The notes under the pieces are model-generated. The model worked only from the letters and a program-made list of their open reading frames with translations. It ran no database searches and was not told the origin of the DNA. From NCBI GenBank assembly GCA_963780755.1, contig CAWACX010000002.1, positions 868,001 to 932,000 on the forward strand: a stretch of 64,000 bases of DNA. The letters run 5' to 3'. Position numbers and translations under genes: made by a program. Origin of the DNA: JALYNX01 sp963780755. GTDB lineage: Bacteria; Actinomycetota; Acidimicrobiia; Spongiisociales; ZC4RG35. Shown one piece after another: positions 34,556 through 43,167 of this stretch (position 1 is the stretch's first letter; every line of letters starts with the position of its first letter).

Positions 34556-35410
34556 CTACGCAGGCGACCGCTCGCTCACGAAATCGAGGGCGAAGTCGAG
34601 TTGGGGCGGGGAATGGGTGATCCAACCCACCGAGATCAGGTCGACCCCGGTCTCGGCGATGGACCGGACGTTGGCCAGGTTCACGCCACCTGACGCCTCT
34701 GTCACCAGGCGTCCCGCCACGATCTGAACTGCCTGGCGAAGCTCGTCGACGCTCATGTTGTCCAGCAGGACCCGGTTGGCGTCGGTTCCCAGAAGCTCCT
34801 CGAGCTGATCGATCCCGTCCACTTCGACCTCGATCATCATTTCGGGCCCGACGCGCTCCCTGGCTGCTTGCACCGCCTCGGAAATGCCGCCGATCGCGGC
34901 CAGGTGGTTGTCCTTGATCAGGACCGCGTCGTAGAGCCCGATGCGGTGATTCACCCCTCCCCCCACGCTCACTGCGTATTTGTCGAGGAGGCGCATCCCG
35001 GGCATGGTCTTGCGGGTGTCGGTGATCCGGGCTCCGGTCCCTTCCACCGCCGCCACCAACGCTGCGGTCGCAGTGGCCACGCCCGAGATCCGCCCCAAGA
35101 GGTTGAGTGCCGTTCTCTCCCCGGCGAGGAGGGACCTTGCAGGCCCCGAGACCACGGCCACTGCCGTGCCCGGAACAGTGCGTTCGCCATCGGAAGCTCG
35201 GGCCTCGAAGGCCACTCCGGAGTCGACGGCCGCGAAGACATGGGCCGCCACTTCGAGGCCGGCCAACGTCCCTTCCGCTCGAGCCACGATGTTCCCGTCG
35301 GACCTCGTGCTCTCGGGCACGCACGCCTGACTGGTGATGTCCCCTGCCTCGCCCAGGTCCTCGGCCAGGGCACGACGCACCAGGTCGACGTAGGCCGCCG
35401 CGGGGATCAC
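34556..35410 (-). CDS. nadC: Quinolinate phosphoribosyltransferase (carboxylating)
   Basis: The protein has 284 aa from GTG 35410, which overlaps the nadB stop by GTGA. It converts quinolinate and PRPP to nicotinate mononucleotide and CO2. Signatures are AEDLGEAGDITSQA, GERTALNLLGRISGVAT, TRKTMPGMRLLDKYAV, GGVNHRIGLYDAVLIKDNH, EVEVDGIDQ, VLLDNMS and a C-terminal EASGGVNLANV. Normal length. It completes the nadA-nadB-nadC operon for NAD synthesis from aspartate. Confidence 0.96.
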   Translation of the reverse strand: MIPAAAYVDLVRRALAEDLGEAGDITSQACVPESTRSDGNIVARAEGTLAGLEVAAHVFAAVDSGVAFEARASDGERTVPGTAVAVVSGPARSLLAGERTALNLLGRISGVATATAALVAAVEGTGARITDTRKTMPGMRLLDKYAVSVGGGVNHRIGLYDAVLIKDNHLAAIGGISEAVQAARERVGPEMMIEVEVDGIDQLEELLGTDANRVLLDNMSVDELRQAVQIVAGRLVTEASGGVNLANVRSIAETGVDLISVGWITHSPPQLDFALDFVSERSPA

Positions 35411-36921
35411 GTGATCGCGACCATGTCGGCCCGGGTGGGGTCGATCAGTGTCCGGTGCTCCTGCATGGGGTCGGGCTCGGGATAGTCGGCCCGGTAGTGG
35501 CCTCCCCGCGACTCGCTTCTGCGCAATGCCGCGAGGACGACCATGATCGCCAGGTCGGCGGCTACCCGTCCGGCGATGGTCCTCCGTAGGACCGCGTCCA
35601 TCTCGAGGAGGCTGTTGCGCGCTTCCCAGAGCCCGGCGCCGGTGCGGACCAGGCCGACGCGGTCCCACATCACCTGTCTCAACTCCTGGAGGACGGGCCC
35701 GGCCACAAGCGGCAGGTCGAACGCCTCCTTGGGCGCCCGGGCCTCGCCGTTCACCTCGGTGAGATTGCGACCGACGTCCGCCGAGACCCGGGCTCCGAAG
35801 ACCAGGCCCTCGAGGAGGGAATTGGAAGCGAGGCGGTTGGCGCCGTGAACTCCCGACGAGCTGCACTCACCGACCGCCCACAGTCCTTCCACAGAGGTCC
35901 GGCCATTGGTGTCGGTGTCGACCCCGCCCATGTAGTAGTGGGCGGCGGGGGACACCGGCAGCAGGTCCTGCTCCGGGTCGAGCCCTACCGAGTGGGCATG
36001 CGCGTTCACCGTGGGGAAACGATCTGCGAAATTGATCAGGGAGCGAGCGTCGAGATAAGCGCCGACACCCTTGTCGTATTGCCAGAAGATGGCGCGGGCC
36101 ACGATGTCCCGGGGCGCCAACTCCGCCATGGGGTGGTACTGGTCCATGAAGCGACGGCCGTGGGCGTCGACCAGGATCGCTCCCTCGCCGCGCAGCGCCT
36201 CGGTGAGCAGGGGCATCGGGTCCTTCCCGGCCAGCAGCGCCGTGGGATGGAACTGAACGAACTCGAGGTCGGCCAACCGCACACCGACCCGCCCCGCCAT
36301 GGCGATCCCATCGCCGGTCACTCCCGGGGGGTTGGTGGTGCGGGAGTAGAGCCGGCCGGCACCCCCGGTGGCGAGGACGACCGCCGGGGCCAACAGCACC
36401 TGCCGGTCCTTCCCGTCGGCGGTGACCACTCCCGCCACACGATTCTCGATCATCACCAGGTCCACCACCCGGGTCTCGATGACCTGTGCCCTCTCGGAGG
36501 TTTGCACCGCCTCGGTGAGCGCCCGCATCACCTCCGCGCCGGTTGCGTCGCCGTCTGCATGGACCACCCTGCGGGTGCGATGACCGCCCTCCTGGCCGAG
36601 TGAGAGCACCCCGTCATCGTCGCGGTCGAACTCGGCGCCGAGCTCGATGAGGCGGTCGATGGCGGCCGGGCCACCGTCGGTGAGGATCTCGACGGCATGT
36701 TGTGCGGCGAGGCCGCCTCCGACGTCGAGGGTGTCCGCAGCATGTTGTTGTGGCGAGTCCGTCGAAGAGAGTGCGGCAGCGATGCCTCCCTGCGCCCACC
36801 ACGTCGACCCCATCTCGGGAGCGCTGATGACGTGTGCTCTGGGTAGGCCGAGGGCAACGGTGAGCCCTGCCACTCCGGCACCGACCACGATGGGAGCATC
36901 GAGCTTGATGATCTCGGTCAT
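35407..36921 (-). CDS. nadB: L-aspartate oxidase
   Basis: The protein has 504 aa from ATG 36921, 8 bp after the nadA stop. It is a flavoprotein oxidising L-aspartate to iminoaspartate, used by NadA. Visible are the FAD motif IVVGAGVAGLTVAL, WAQGGIAAALS, VLATGGAGRLY, EFVQFHPTAL, and RRFMDQYHPMAELAPRD with the catalytic Arg and His. HYYMGGVDTD and SGVHGANRLASNSLLEGLV are near the C-terminal half. It differs from SdhA in length and in lacking a covalent-FAD type context. Confidence 0.95.
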   Translation of the reverse strand: MTEIIKLDAPIVVGAGVAGLTVALGLPRAHVISAPEMGSTWWAQGGIAAALSSTDSPQQHAADTLDVGGGLAAQHAVEILTDGGPAAIDRLIELGAEFDRDDDGVLSLGQEGGHRTRRVVHADGDATGAEVMRALTEAVQTSERAQVIETRVVDLVMIENRVAGVVTADGKDRQVLLAPAVVLATGGAGRLYSRTTNPPGVTGDGIAMAGRVGVRLADLEFVQFHPTALLAGKDPMPLLTEALRGEGAILVDAHGRRFMDQYHPMAELAPRDIVARAIFWQYDKGVGAYLDARSLINFADRFPTVNAHAHSVGLDPEQDLLPVSPAAHYYMGGVDTDTNGRTSVEGLWAVGECSSSGVHGANRLASNSLLEGLVFGARVSADVGRNLTEVNGEARAPKEAFDLPLVAGPVLQELRQVMWDRVGLVRTGAGLWEARNSLLEMDAVLRRTIAGRVAADLAIMVVLAALRRSESRGGHYRADYPEPDPMQEHRTLIDPTRADMVAIT

Positions 36922-36929
36922 GGGCGGCG

Positions 36930-37898
36930 CTAGTCCTGGCGCCCGACCTCGAGCATCCGGGTGACTGCAGCCCGGGCGCGCTCGGCGATAGCTGGGTCGA
37001 TCTCGACCTGATGGGTCATAGTGGCCAGAGAGTCCCTGATGTTGGAGAGGGTGATCCGCTTCATGTAAGGACAGAGGTTGCAGGGTCGTATGTACTCGGT
37101 GTTCGGGGTCTGCGAGGCGACGTTGTCGGCCATCGAGCACTCGGTGATCATCATCACCCGATCCGGCTGGTTGCGGGTGACCCACTGGATCATGCCGTGA
37201 GTGGAGCCGACGTAGTCAGCCTCGGCGAGGACATCGGGCGGGCACTCGGGGTGTGCGATCACCTGAATCGGCCCTGCGTCCCGCCGGAAGTCGGCGATCT
37301 CCTCACCGGTGAAGCGCTCGTGGACGATGCAGGCGCCTTCCCAGAGGATGACCTCGACATCCGTCTGGGTCGCCACCCAGCGCCCCAGGTATTGGTCCGG
37401 GGTGAAGATGACCTTGTCGACCCCGAGCGACTCGACCACGGCCACCGCGTTGCTCGAGGTGCAGGTGATGTCCGATTCCGCCTTCACCTCGGCGGAAGTG
37501 TTGACGTAGGTCACCACGGGTACCCCGGGATGCTCCTTCTTGAGCCGTCGCACATCGGCGCCGGTGATCCCGTCGGCCAGGGAGCACCCGGCGAGCAGGT
37601 CGGGGATTAGGACCGTCTTCTCGGGATTGATGATCTTCGCGGTCTCGGCCATGAAATGGACCCCGGCGAGCACGATCACCTCGGCTTCCGTCTCCAGCGC
37701 GGTCTGGGCCAGGGCCAGCGAATCGCCTTTGATGTCTGCCGCCAGGTGATAGATGTCCGGCGTCATGTAGTTGTGGGCGGCGACGATCGCGTTGCGCTCC
37801 CGCTTCAATTCGTCGATCTCCTCGATCAACGGTCGAAGGGCGGCGACCTCCTCCTCAGGGAGCACGTCGCGGGGACGGGTGATCTGCAGCGTGGTCAT
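36930..37898 (-). CDS. nadA: Quinolinate synthase
   Basis: This 322-aa enzyme condenses iminoaspartate with dihydroxyacetone phosphate to quinolinate on a [4Fe-4S] cluster. The cluster cysteines are probably C105 (LLAGCSLADG), C190 (WEGACIVHE) and C276 (CNLCPYMK), equivalent to the three of characterised NadA. Other signatures are AHNYMTPDIYHLAADIKGDS, VVTYVNTSAEVKAESDI and IAHPECPPDVLAEADYVGST. It is the first gene of nadABC, probably continuing into mdh. Confidence 0.96.
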   Translation of the reverse strand: MTTLQITRPRDVLPEEEVAALRPLIEEIDELKRERNAIVAAHNYMTPDIYHLAADIKGDSLALAQTALETEAEVIVLAGVHFMAETAKIINPEKTVLIPDLLAGCSLADGITGADVRRLKKEHPGVPVVTYVNTSAEVKAESDITCTSSNAVAVVESLGVDKVIFTPDQYLGRWVATQTDVEVILWEGACIVHERFTGEEIADFRRDAGPIQVIAHPECPPDVLAEADYVGSTHGMIQWVTRNQPDRVMMITECSMADNVASQTPNTEYIRPCNLCPYMKRITLSNIRDSLATMTHQVEIDPAIAERARAAVTRMLEVGRQD

Positions 37899-37959
37899 GA
37901 GCTCCCGAAGCCGATGACCTGAGTGTAGGAGCGGCCTGGTTTCACCCGATCGGGCGCGG

Positions 37960-38811
37960 TCAGATCAGCTTGGCGATCGAAGTCTCTGCTCCCTTGGAAA
38001 GCCTGGTCAGAGGCTCGCGGGGATAGCCCGGGTCGAGCCCGGCGGCCTTGGCCGCAGCCTTCACGCCGGGTATTCCGTGGGCTTCGACGTCGGCGGTCAC
38101 TGCACTGAGGCGCTTTTGGAGGCGGCGGGCCTTCTCCGGGCTCGCTTTGGCGGCTTCCATGGTCTCCAACACCAGGCGGGGGAGATAGTTGCCCGAGCCG
38201 GTGATCGCCCCATGGCAACCGACAGCGATGGCCGCGGTCAGCGCCCGTGACGACCCCGAGTACAGGATGAAGCCGGGGGGTGCGGCGTCGATGATCGACT
38301 GGAGTCGGACCACGTCGCCACTGGAGTCCTTCATGCCAATCACCTTCTCGTGTCGTGAGATTCGCCACACCAACTCGATGGGAAGGCTGTAGCCGGTGAC
38401 GCTTGGGACCGAGTAGATGAAGATGGGGAGTGGGGACATGTCGGCGACCGTTCGGTAGAACCGGAGCACAGCGTCGTCGCGACCCCGGGCCAACGTCGTG
38501 GGTGTCATCAGCAGGATTGAGTCCGCTGCCGAGTCCGCCGCCTCTTGCACTTGACGTAGGGCGACCCGCGTCGATTCTGCGGAGATGCCCACCATGAAAT
38601 GGGCGTTTCGCCTTCTTCCGGCCTTGACCAGGCGACCGCGCTCGCCGGGCTCCAGGTATGGCCCCTCACCGTTGGAACCGCCGATGACGAAGCCTGTGAT
38701 GCCGGCGTCGGCAAGCACCCGCAGGTTGTGGGTGTGCGCCTTGGTGTCGATCTCGCCACCCCGGGTGAACGGCGTGATCAATGCCGGCATGTACTCGGGG
38801 GCGGGACGCAT
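37960..38811 (-). CDS. Dihydrodipicolinate synthase/N-acetylneuraminate lyase family protein
   Basis: This 283-aa TIM-barrel class I aldolase has the Schiff-base lysine in VIGMKDSSGD and the tyrosine in IFIYSVPSVTGYSLP. The carboxylate-binding segment is GGSNGEGPYL, not the Thr-Thr-Gly-Glu form of true DHDPS. That, and a position away from lysine genes, argues for a DapA-like aldolase acting on a 2-oxo acid sugar or hydroxy-oxo acid. The substrate is unknown. It stands alone between nadABC and the Tad cassettes, and its ATG 38811 is 43 bp from the end of cassette B. Confidence 0.85.
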   Translation of the reverse strand: MRPAPEYMPALITPFTRGGEIDTKAHTHNLRVLADAGITGFVIGGSNGEGPYLEPGERGRLVKAGRRRNAHFMVGISAESTRVALRQVQEAADSAADSILLMTPTTLARGRDDAVLRFYRTVADMSPLPIFIYSVPSVTGYSLPIELVWRISRHEKVIGMKDSSGDVVRLQSIIDAAPPGFILYSGSSRALTAAIAVGCHGAITGSGNYLPRLVLETMEAAKASPEKARRLQKRLSAVTADVEAHGIPGVKAAAKAAGLDPGYPREPLTRLSKGAETSIAKLI

Positions 38812-38853
38812 CGAGAACAGATTAGGGATGGCGCAGAGGGCGAGTCTCGCCGG

Positions 38854-40359
38854 TCAGTCGATGAGGTGGATCGGGTTTCCGATCATGTACGCCCGCCAGG
38901 TGGTGGTGTCGTTCACCGCCGAGGTGTAGACGTAATTCATCTTCCACCAGCAGGTGGAGCAGGAATAGGTCGCCGGCAGATCCACCTCGAACTTGAGCCA
39001 GCGTCCGTTGTACTCGCCGGGCGTCACCGTTTCCTGGCAGTTGGAACCGGCGGCGATCGTCGATTGCAGGTTCCAAGCGACGCTTGGATTGTTTCGGCTG
39101 TAGATCCGGCACTGACCGTCATCGAAGGTTGCTCCGGTGGGGTCGACTACCTGGAGGGTGCCGTTCGCTGCGGACTCTCCAGCGTCGTACAACTCCACCA
39201 CGAAGGTCTTGCCGTGGTAGTAGGTGGGAACCTCGGCCAGGTGGAATGCGGTAGTCGAACCGCTGGCATTGTTGTAAATGGAGAAGTCGCCGAGGGCGTA
39301 CAACTTGGCCCCTCCCCCGTTCGCCCGCACCGCGTACCGGTTGAGCCCGGCGCGATCAGTAGTGGTGCCGGGGTTCTGAATTGCGACTTGGAGAACGTAG
39401 ATCCCGGTCCCGGATTGGGTCCAGCAGGAGCTGCCGGTCGGAGGAGTCCACGTGTAAGTCCCTGGTCCCCCTGGCGCGACCTGTGCCGCCGGGGCAAGGG
39501 TCGTCTGACATAACGGGGCGCCGTTGTCGGAGAGGTCGAGCGGGGTGGGGTCCGGGGCATAGAGCCTGACAATCATGGTCGGCCCACAGCTGGAGGAAGT
39601 GCTCGGAGTCCAGTCCTCACAGCCGCGGTCACCCGTGCGGATGGTGTCACTGGTGGTTTGCCCGCCCGAGGTGTTGTAGAACCGAAGGTCGAGACCCTGC
39701 ACCGTGAAGCTGCCCGACCCCCTCTGGATTCCGTAGAGATAGCCATTCGACCGTGCGACGTTGTTCAGGGTGCAGGAGGGATTGTCCGAGCTTCCAACAC
39801 AGTGCGACGTATAGGCGTCTCCCATGGTGGTGTCGGTCCACCAGCCATGGATGTTGGCCCAGAAGTTGGCCTGACCAGTGCAACCGGCCTGGGTGGGGTC
39901 ACAGCTGTTCCCGAACTGCCCGGACGGGCTGCCCAGCTTCAGCGGCGGTATGTACTCCGCAACTGCCGACCGTTCGATAGTCATGTCGTCGAAACCGAAG
40001 ATCTGGGCAAAGAATGTCGGAACGATGTCTTCCACCGTCACCTGAAGTTGGTTCGCCTCGCCGCCAACGACGCCCGAAGTAACAGTGACGTCGGCGTCGA
40101 GATCGTCGTAACCGTTCTGCTTGGCAACCGACAACGCGGTTGTGTTTGCCGTGCCGGTTGCGCCGGGAAGCCAAACCACACCGGCGAGTGCTCCAGCGTC
40201 GGCGGCCCGTTGCACCCGGCTCGCATTCAAATAGAACCAGGCGAGGTCGGTACCAAACGCCGCCATGCCCAGCAAGACCACCATGGCCATCGCGACAAGG
40301 ACCATTGCGGCACCGCCCTCGTCTTTCCCTTTCTTCACAAAGGCTTTCAGAAAATTCAC
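38854..40359 (-). CDS. TadG-like protein with large ectodomain, cassette B
   Basis: The 501-aa protein has a short cytoplasmic lead, one membrane segment (MVLVAMAMVVLLGMAAFG) and the Tad-domain motif DLAWFYLNASRVQRAADAG followed by ALAGVVWLPG. The ~420-aa exterior part is not a von Willebrand domain. It has paired cysteines (GNSCDPTQAGC, GDRGCEDW, CSTCWWKMNYVY), the motif VRLYAPDPTPLDLSDNG, GIYVLQVAIQNPG and a conserved end WRAYMIGNPIHL. The same ectodomain occurs in cassettes C and A. Its role is unknown, but the N-terminus suggests assembly or anchoring with Tad/Flp-type pili. It overlaps the preceding TadE by ATGA. Confidence 0.8.
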   Translation of the reverse strand: MNFLKAFVKKGKDEGGAAMVLVAMAMVVLLGMAAFGTDLAWFYLNASRVQRAADAGALAGVVWLPGATGTANTTALSVAKQNGYDDLDADVTVTSGVVGGEANQLQVTVEDIVPTFFAQIFGFDDMTIERSAVAEYIPPLKLGSPSGQFGNSCDPTQAGCTGQANFWANIHGWWTDTTMGDAYTSHCVGSSDNPSCTLNNVARSNGYLYGIQRGSGSFTVQGLDLRFYNTSGGQTTSDTIRTGDRGCEDWTPSTSSSCGPTMIVRLYAPDPTPLDLSDNGAPLCQTTLAPAAQVAPGGPGTYTWTPPTGSSCWTQSGTGIYVLQVAIQNPGTTTDRAGLNRYAVRANGGGAKLYALGDFSIYNNASGSTTAFHLAEVPTYYHGKTFVVELYDAGESAANGTLQVVDPTGATFDDGQCRIYSRNNPSVAWNLQSTIAAGSNCQETVTPGEYNGRWLKFEVDLPATYSCSTCWWKMNYVYTSAVNDTTTWRAYMIGNPIHLID

Positions 40360-40907
40360 TGGGTTCCCCTGGTGTCAGGTTCGATTTGCATGATCGCCGT
40401 CTCTTTCCAGTCGACCGTCGGGAACGGGAAGAGCCCGGTGACATCGGTATGGGAGAACGTGACTTCCACGCCAATCGTGTCGAGGGTGGGAGGTACTCGA
40501 TCTCGGCTCGATGCGAGCCAGGGGCAGCCGTTGTCGCATCCCAGATTGGTCACCGAGGAGCCGCAGGCTGGTGCCGCGGTCGGGGAATAGATGTTGATCG
40601 ATCCCACGATCGGGTCTCCGTTTGCGTTTGCCTTGAAGATGCGAACCTCTTCGATATCGCCAAAGGTGAGGTTGCAGGCGGACTCCTCAACGGCCGACAG
40701 GATCAAGTCGTCTGCATCGATTCCACCCTGATTGAAGTTGGCGGCGGCGCCGCCAGTTCTCGCCCCTTCACGTGCAGAGTTACTGACGGTCAGGTAGTCC
40801 ACCACCAAGAAGGCGACCTCTGAGAGACCGATAGCGAGAATGAGGAGAAGTGGGAGAAGCAGGCCGACCTCGACCAGGCTCGCTCCGCGCTCGGTGCGCT
40901 TTCTCAT
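40356..40907 (-). CDS. TadE-like minor pseudopilin, cassette B, second
   Basis: The 183-aa protein has the type IVb prepilin-like N-terminus TERGASLVEVGLLLPLLLIL, with cleavage expected after Gly and a Glu at +5, then FLVVDYLTVSNSAREGART. The exported part contains IEEVRIFKANANGDPIVGS and ends with VTGLFPFPTVDWKE and a terminal IEPDTRGTQ. It overlaps both neighbours by ATGA. TadE proteins are minor pilins of tight-adherence pili, processed by TadV-type peptidase. Confidence 0.85.
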   Translation of the reverse strand: MRKRTERGASLVEVGLLLPLLLILAIGLSEVAFLVVDYLTVSNSAREGARTGGAAANFNQGGIDADDLILSAVEESACNLTFGDIEEVRIFKANANGDPIVGSINIYSPTAAPACGSSVTNLGCDNGCPWLASSRDRVPPTLDTIGVEVTFSHTDVTGLFPFPTVDWKETAIMQIEPDTRGTQ

Positions 40908-41482
40908 GCTGCTCCGAACACCTGCGGCTCGATCTGGAAGTCGGTCGAGGTGGTGAAGTCAGCGGCCGGCGAGAAATAGCCCGTCAGCCAGTTGTGGGTG
41001 AAGTGGACTTCCACTGCGATACGGTCGGTGACAGGCGCCTCTATATCGCGGTCCGCCGGGTCCCAGACCGGGACCAAGTAGTTGAGACGGTAGGGCTCGG
41101 GGCAGGGGCTCCAGTCACAACAACCGGGGAGTGGAGGGTCGCCAGGTGGAACCGCGCTCCCACAGCCGGTGCCCGGGGCGTAGGTGTAGGTGGTCGACTC
41201 GCCGGTCGGGGGCTCGTAGATACGGACCGTCATGCCGTCGGAGATCCCGGCGGGGTTGAGGGTGCGCTCGACATCACGCAGGATCTGGATATCGGCTCGA
41301 GGATCATTGCCGTAGGTGGCACCGGCACGGGCGCCTTCCCGGGAGGCATGGCTCACCGAGAGCCAGTCCTTGGCCGCGAGGCCCAGCTCGACAACCGCAA
41401 ACATCGTCATGAACAGGAGCCCATAGACGATCGCCGCCTCGACGATCGTGGCTCCTCTTTCCTTGTCTGTTCGAATCTTCAT
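40904..41482 (-). CDS. TadE-like minor pseudopilin, cassette B, first
   Basis: The 192-aa protein starts at ATG 41482, with KERGATIVEAAIVYGLLFM as prepilin-like segment and KDWLSVSHASREGARAGATYG. The exported part includes VRIYEPPTGE, the cysteine cluster GCCDWSPCPEPYRLNY and VHFTHNWLTGYFSP, ending QIEPQVFGAA. It is the first gene of the cassette; the GATACCAAAGGATT motif and a palindrome lie upstream. Confidence 0.85.
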   Translation of the reverse strand: MKIRTDKERGATIVEAAIVYGLLFMTMFAVVELGLAAKDWLSVSHASREGARAGATYGNDPRADIQILRDVERTLNPAGISDGMTVRIYEPPTGESTTYTYAPGTGCGSAVPPGDPPLPGCCDWSPCPEPYRLNYLVPVWDPADRDIEAPVTDRIAVEVHFTHNWLTGYFSPAADFTTSTDFQIEPQVFGAA

Positions 41483-41670
41483 ACCCGAAATAACCCCTGG
41501 AATCCTTTGGTATCGGCCGGACTGCCGAAACTCTGAAGCATCAAATCGCCGTTGGCTTCGAGCAATTGCGATGGCTTCGATCCGTTCCGGAGGTTATGGG
41601 GAGGCGGTCGTGGCGGTTAGGGGTCGATCGACCCATTCGGACGCTCCGGTTGGCGACCGCGGAGGCGGTT
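41483..41670. other. Intergenic spacer between Tad cassettes B and C
   Basis: This 188-bp spacer is the promoter-bearing region of cassette B (minus strand). It holds the perfect palindrome described separately and, nearer the start codon, GATACCAAAGGATT on the minus strand. No open frame with Tad-like or other recognisable content is seen. Confidence 0.4.
41621..41634. repeat. Perfect 14-bp palindrome, candidate operator of cassette B
   Basis: GGGTCGATCGACCC is a perfect inverted repeat without a loop, about 140 bp upstream of the first TadE start of cassette B and 37 bp upstream of the stop end of cassette C. It could bind a dimeric regulator. It does not look like a terminator. Confidence 0.4.
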
Positions 41671-43167
41671 CTACGGGTTGGGTACGAGGTGGATCGGGTT
41701 CCCGATCATGTATGCCCGCCAGGTCGTGGTGTCGTTGACCGGCGAGGTGTAGACGTAGTTCATCTTCCACCAACAGGTCGTGCAGTTGTACTCCGGGGGC
41801 AGGTCCATCTCGAACTTGAGCCATCGCCGGTGATACTCCTGAGGTGTGACCAGCTCCTGGCATGAGCTGCCGGCGCCGATCGTCTGTTGCAGGGCCCAGG
41901 GCTGGGACGCATTGTTCCGGTCGTAGATCCGGCACTCGCCGTCGTTGAAGATGGACCCGTCCGGGCCAACTACCTGCAGAGTCCCACTTTGTGACGACTC
42001 GCCCGGGTCATAGAGCTCGATTACGAATGTCTTGCCGTGGTAGTAGGTGGGCACTTCGGCGAGGTAGAACGAAGTCACCGATCCGCTGAAGTTGTTGTAG
42101 ATCGAGAAGTCGCCGACCGCGAACAGGTTGCCGGTCGTCGACCTGACTGCGTATCGGTTGAGCCCGGCACGGTTGGTGTTGTTCCCGGGATCGAGATGCC
42201 TGACCTGGAGCACGTAGATACCCGACCCGGACTGGGTCCAGCACCCCTGGCCATCGGGAGCGGTGAAGGCATAAGGGTTGGTCGCCGGGACCTGGGGGAG
42301 CGGCGGGATGGTCGCCGAACAAAGCAGGGCATTGTCCGAGATGTCCAACGGCGTGGGGTCAGGGGCGTAGAGGGAAACGACCATGGTCGGCCCACAGTTG
42401 GCAGAGGTGCTGGGTCCCCAGTCCTCACATCCCCGGTCGCCGGTGCGGAGGTTGTCACTCGTGGTCGGAGCGCCCCCTGAGATGTTGTGAAATGCGAGGT
42501 CATTGAATTGGACGGTGAACGACGAGCCGGACTCGATTCCGTAGAGGTAGCCAGTGGTTCTGGCAGGCGGAGAACCCTGTTGGGCGCAGGTCGGGACGTC
42601 ACTCGTGCTCTCGCACCACGACGAGTAGGCGTCACCCATGCCCCGGTCGGTCCACTTCCCGTGGATGTTGGCCCAGAAATTGGGTTGGGCGCTACAGCCT
42701 GCCTGGGACGGGTCACAGGTGTTCCCGAATTGGTTGTCAGGGCTGCCGAGTTTGAGAGGCGGGATGAACTCGGCGGTCGCGGTGCGTGAGATGGCCATGG
42801 TGTCGAAGCCAAAGATCTTGAGGAAGAATGTGGGGACCACGTCGCGGATCGTGACCGAGAGCCGGTTGGGCTCTCCGGACACGACACCCGGGGTGACGTC
42901 TACATCCACCAGGCTGTCGTCGTACCCGTTCCTCAATGCCGCATCGACTGCGGTTGCGTCTGCGGTGCCCACCTGACCGGGGAGCCATACCACTCCGGCC
43001 AGGGCGGAGGCGTCGGCGGCGCGTTGGATCCGGCTCGCATTTAGGTAGAACCAGGCGAGGTCGGAGCCAAAGGCAGCCATCCCCATCAGGACCACCATCG
43101 AGGCCGCCACCAGCGCTAGGGCGGCCCCGCGGTCGTTGTCCCTTGCCCGGCGGATCAGCTTCCTCAC
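41671..43167 (-). CDS. TadG-like protein with large ectodomain, cassette C
   Basis: The 498-aa protein is a close paralogue of the cassette B TadG: DRGAALALVAASMVVLMGM as membrane segment, DLAWFYLNASRIQRAADAS, GNTCDPSQAGCSAQPNFWA, GDRGCEDWGPS, VSLYAPDPTPLDISDNA, GIYVLQVRHLDPG, CTTCWWKMNYVY and WRAYMIGNPIHLVPNP. All cysteines of the recognisable motifs are kept between B and C, suggesting disulfide bonding outside the membrane. No vWA metal site (DxSxS) is present. It overlaps the TadE gene by ATGA. Confidence 0.8.
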   Translation of the reverse strand: MRKLIRRARDNDRGAALALVAASMVVLMGMAAFGSDLAWFYLNASRIQRAADASALAGVVWLPGQVGTADATAVDAALRNGYDDSLVDVDVTPGVVSGEPNRLSVTIRDVVPTFFLKIFGFDTMAISRTATAEFIPPLKLGSPDNQFGNTCDPSQAGCSAQPNFWANIHGKWTDRGMGDAYSSWCESTSDVPTCAQQGSPPARTTGYLYGIESGSSFTVQFNDLAFHNISGGAPTTSDNLRTGDRGCEDWGPSTSANCGPTMVVSLYAPDPTPLDISDNALLCSATIPPLPQVPATNPYAFTAPDGQGCWTQSGSGIYVLQVRHLDPGNNTNRAGLNRYAVRSTTGNLFAVGDFSIYNNFSGSVTSFYLAEVPTYYHGKTFVIELYDPGESSQSGTLQVVGPDGSIFNDGECRIYDRNNASQPWALQQTIGAGSSCQELVTPQEYHRRWLKFEMDLPPEYNCTTCWWKMNYVYTSPVNDTTTWRAYMIGNPIHLVPNP

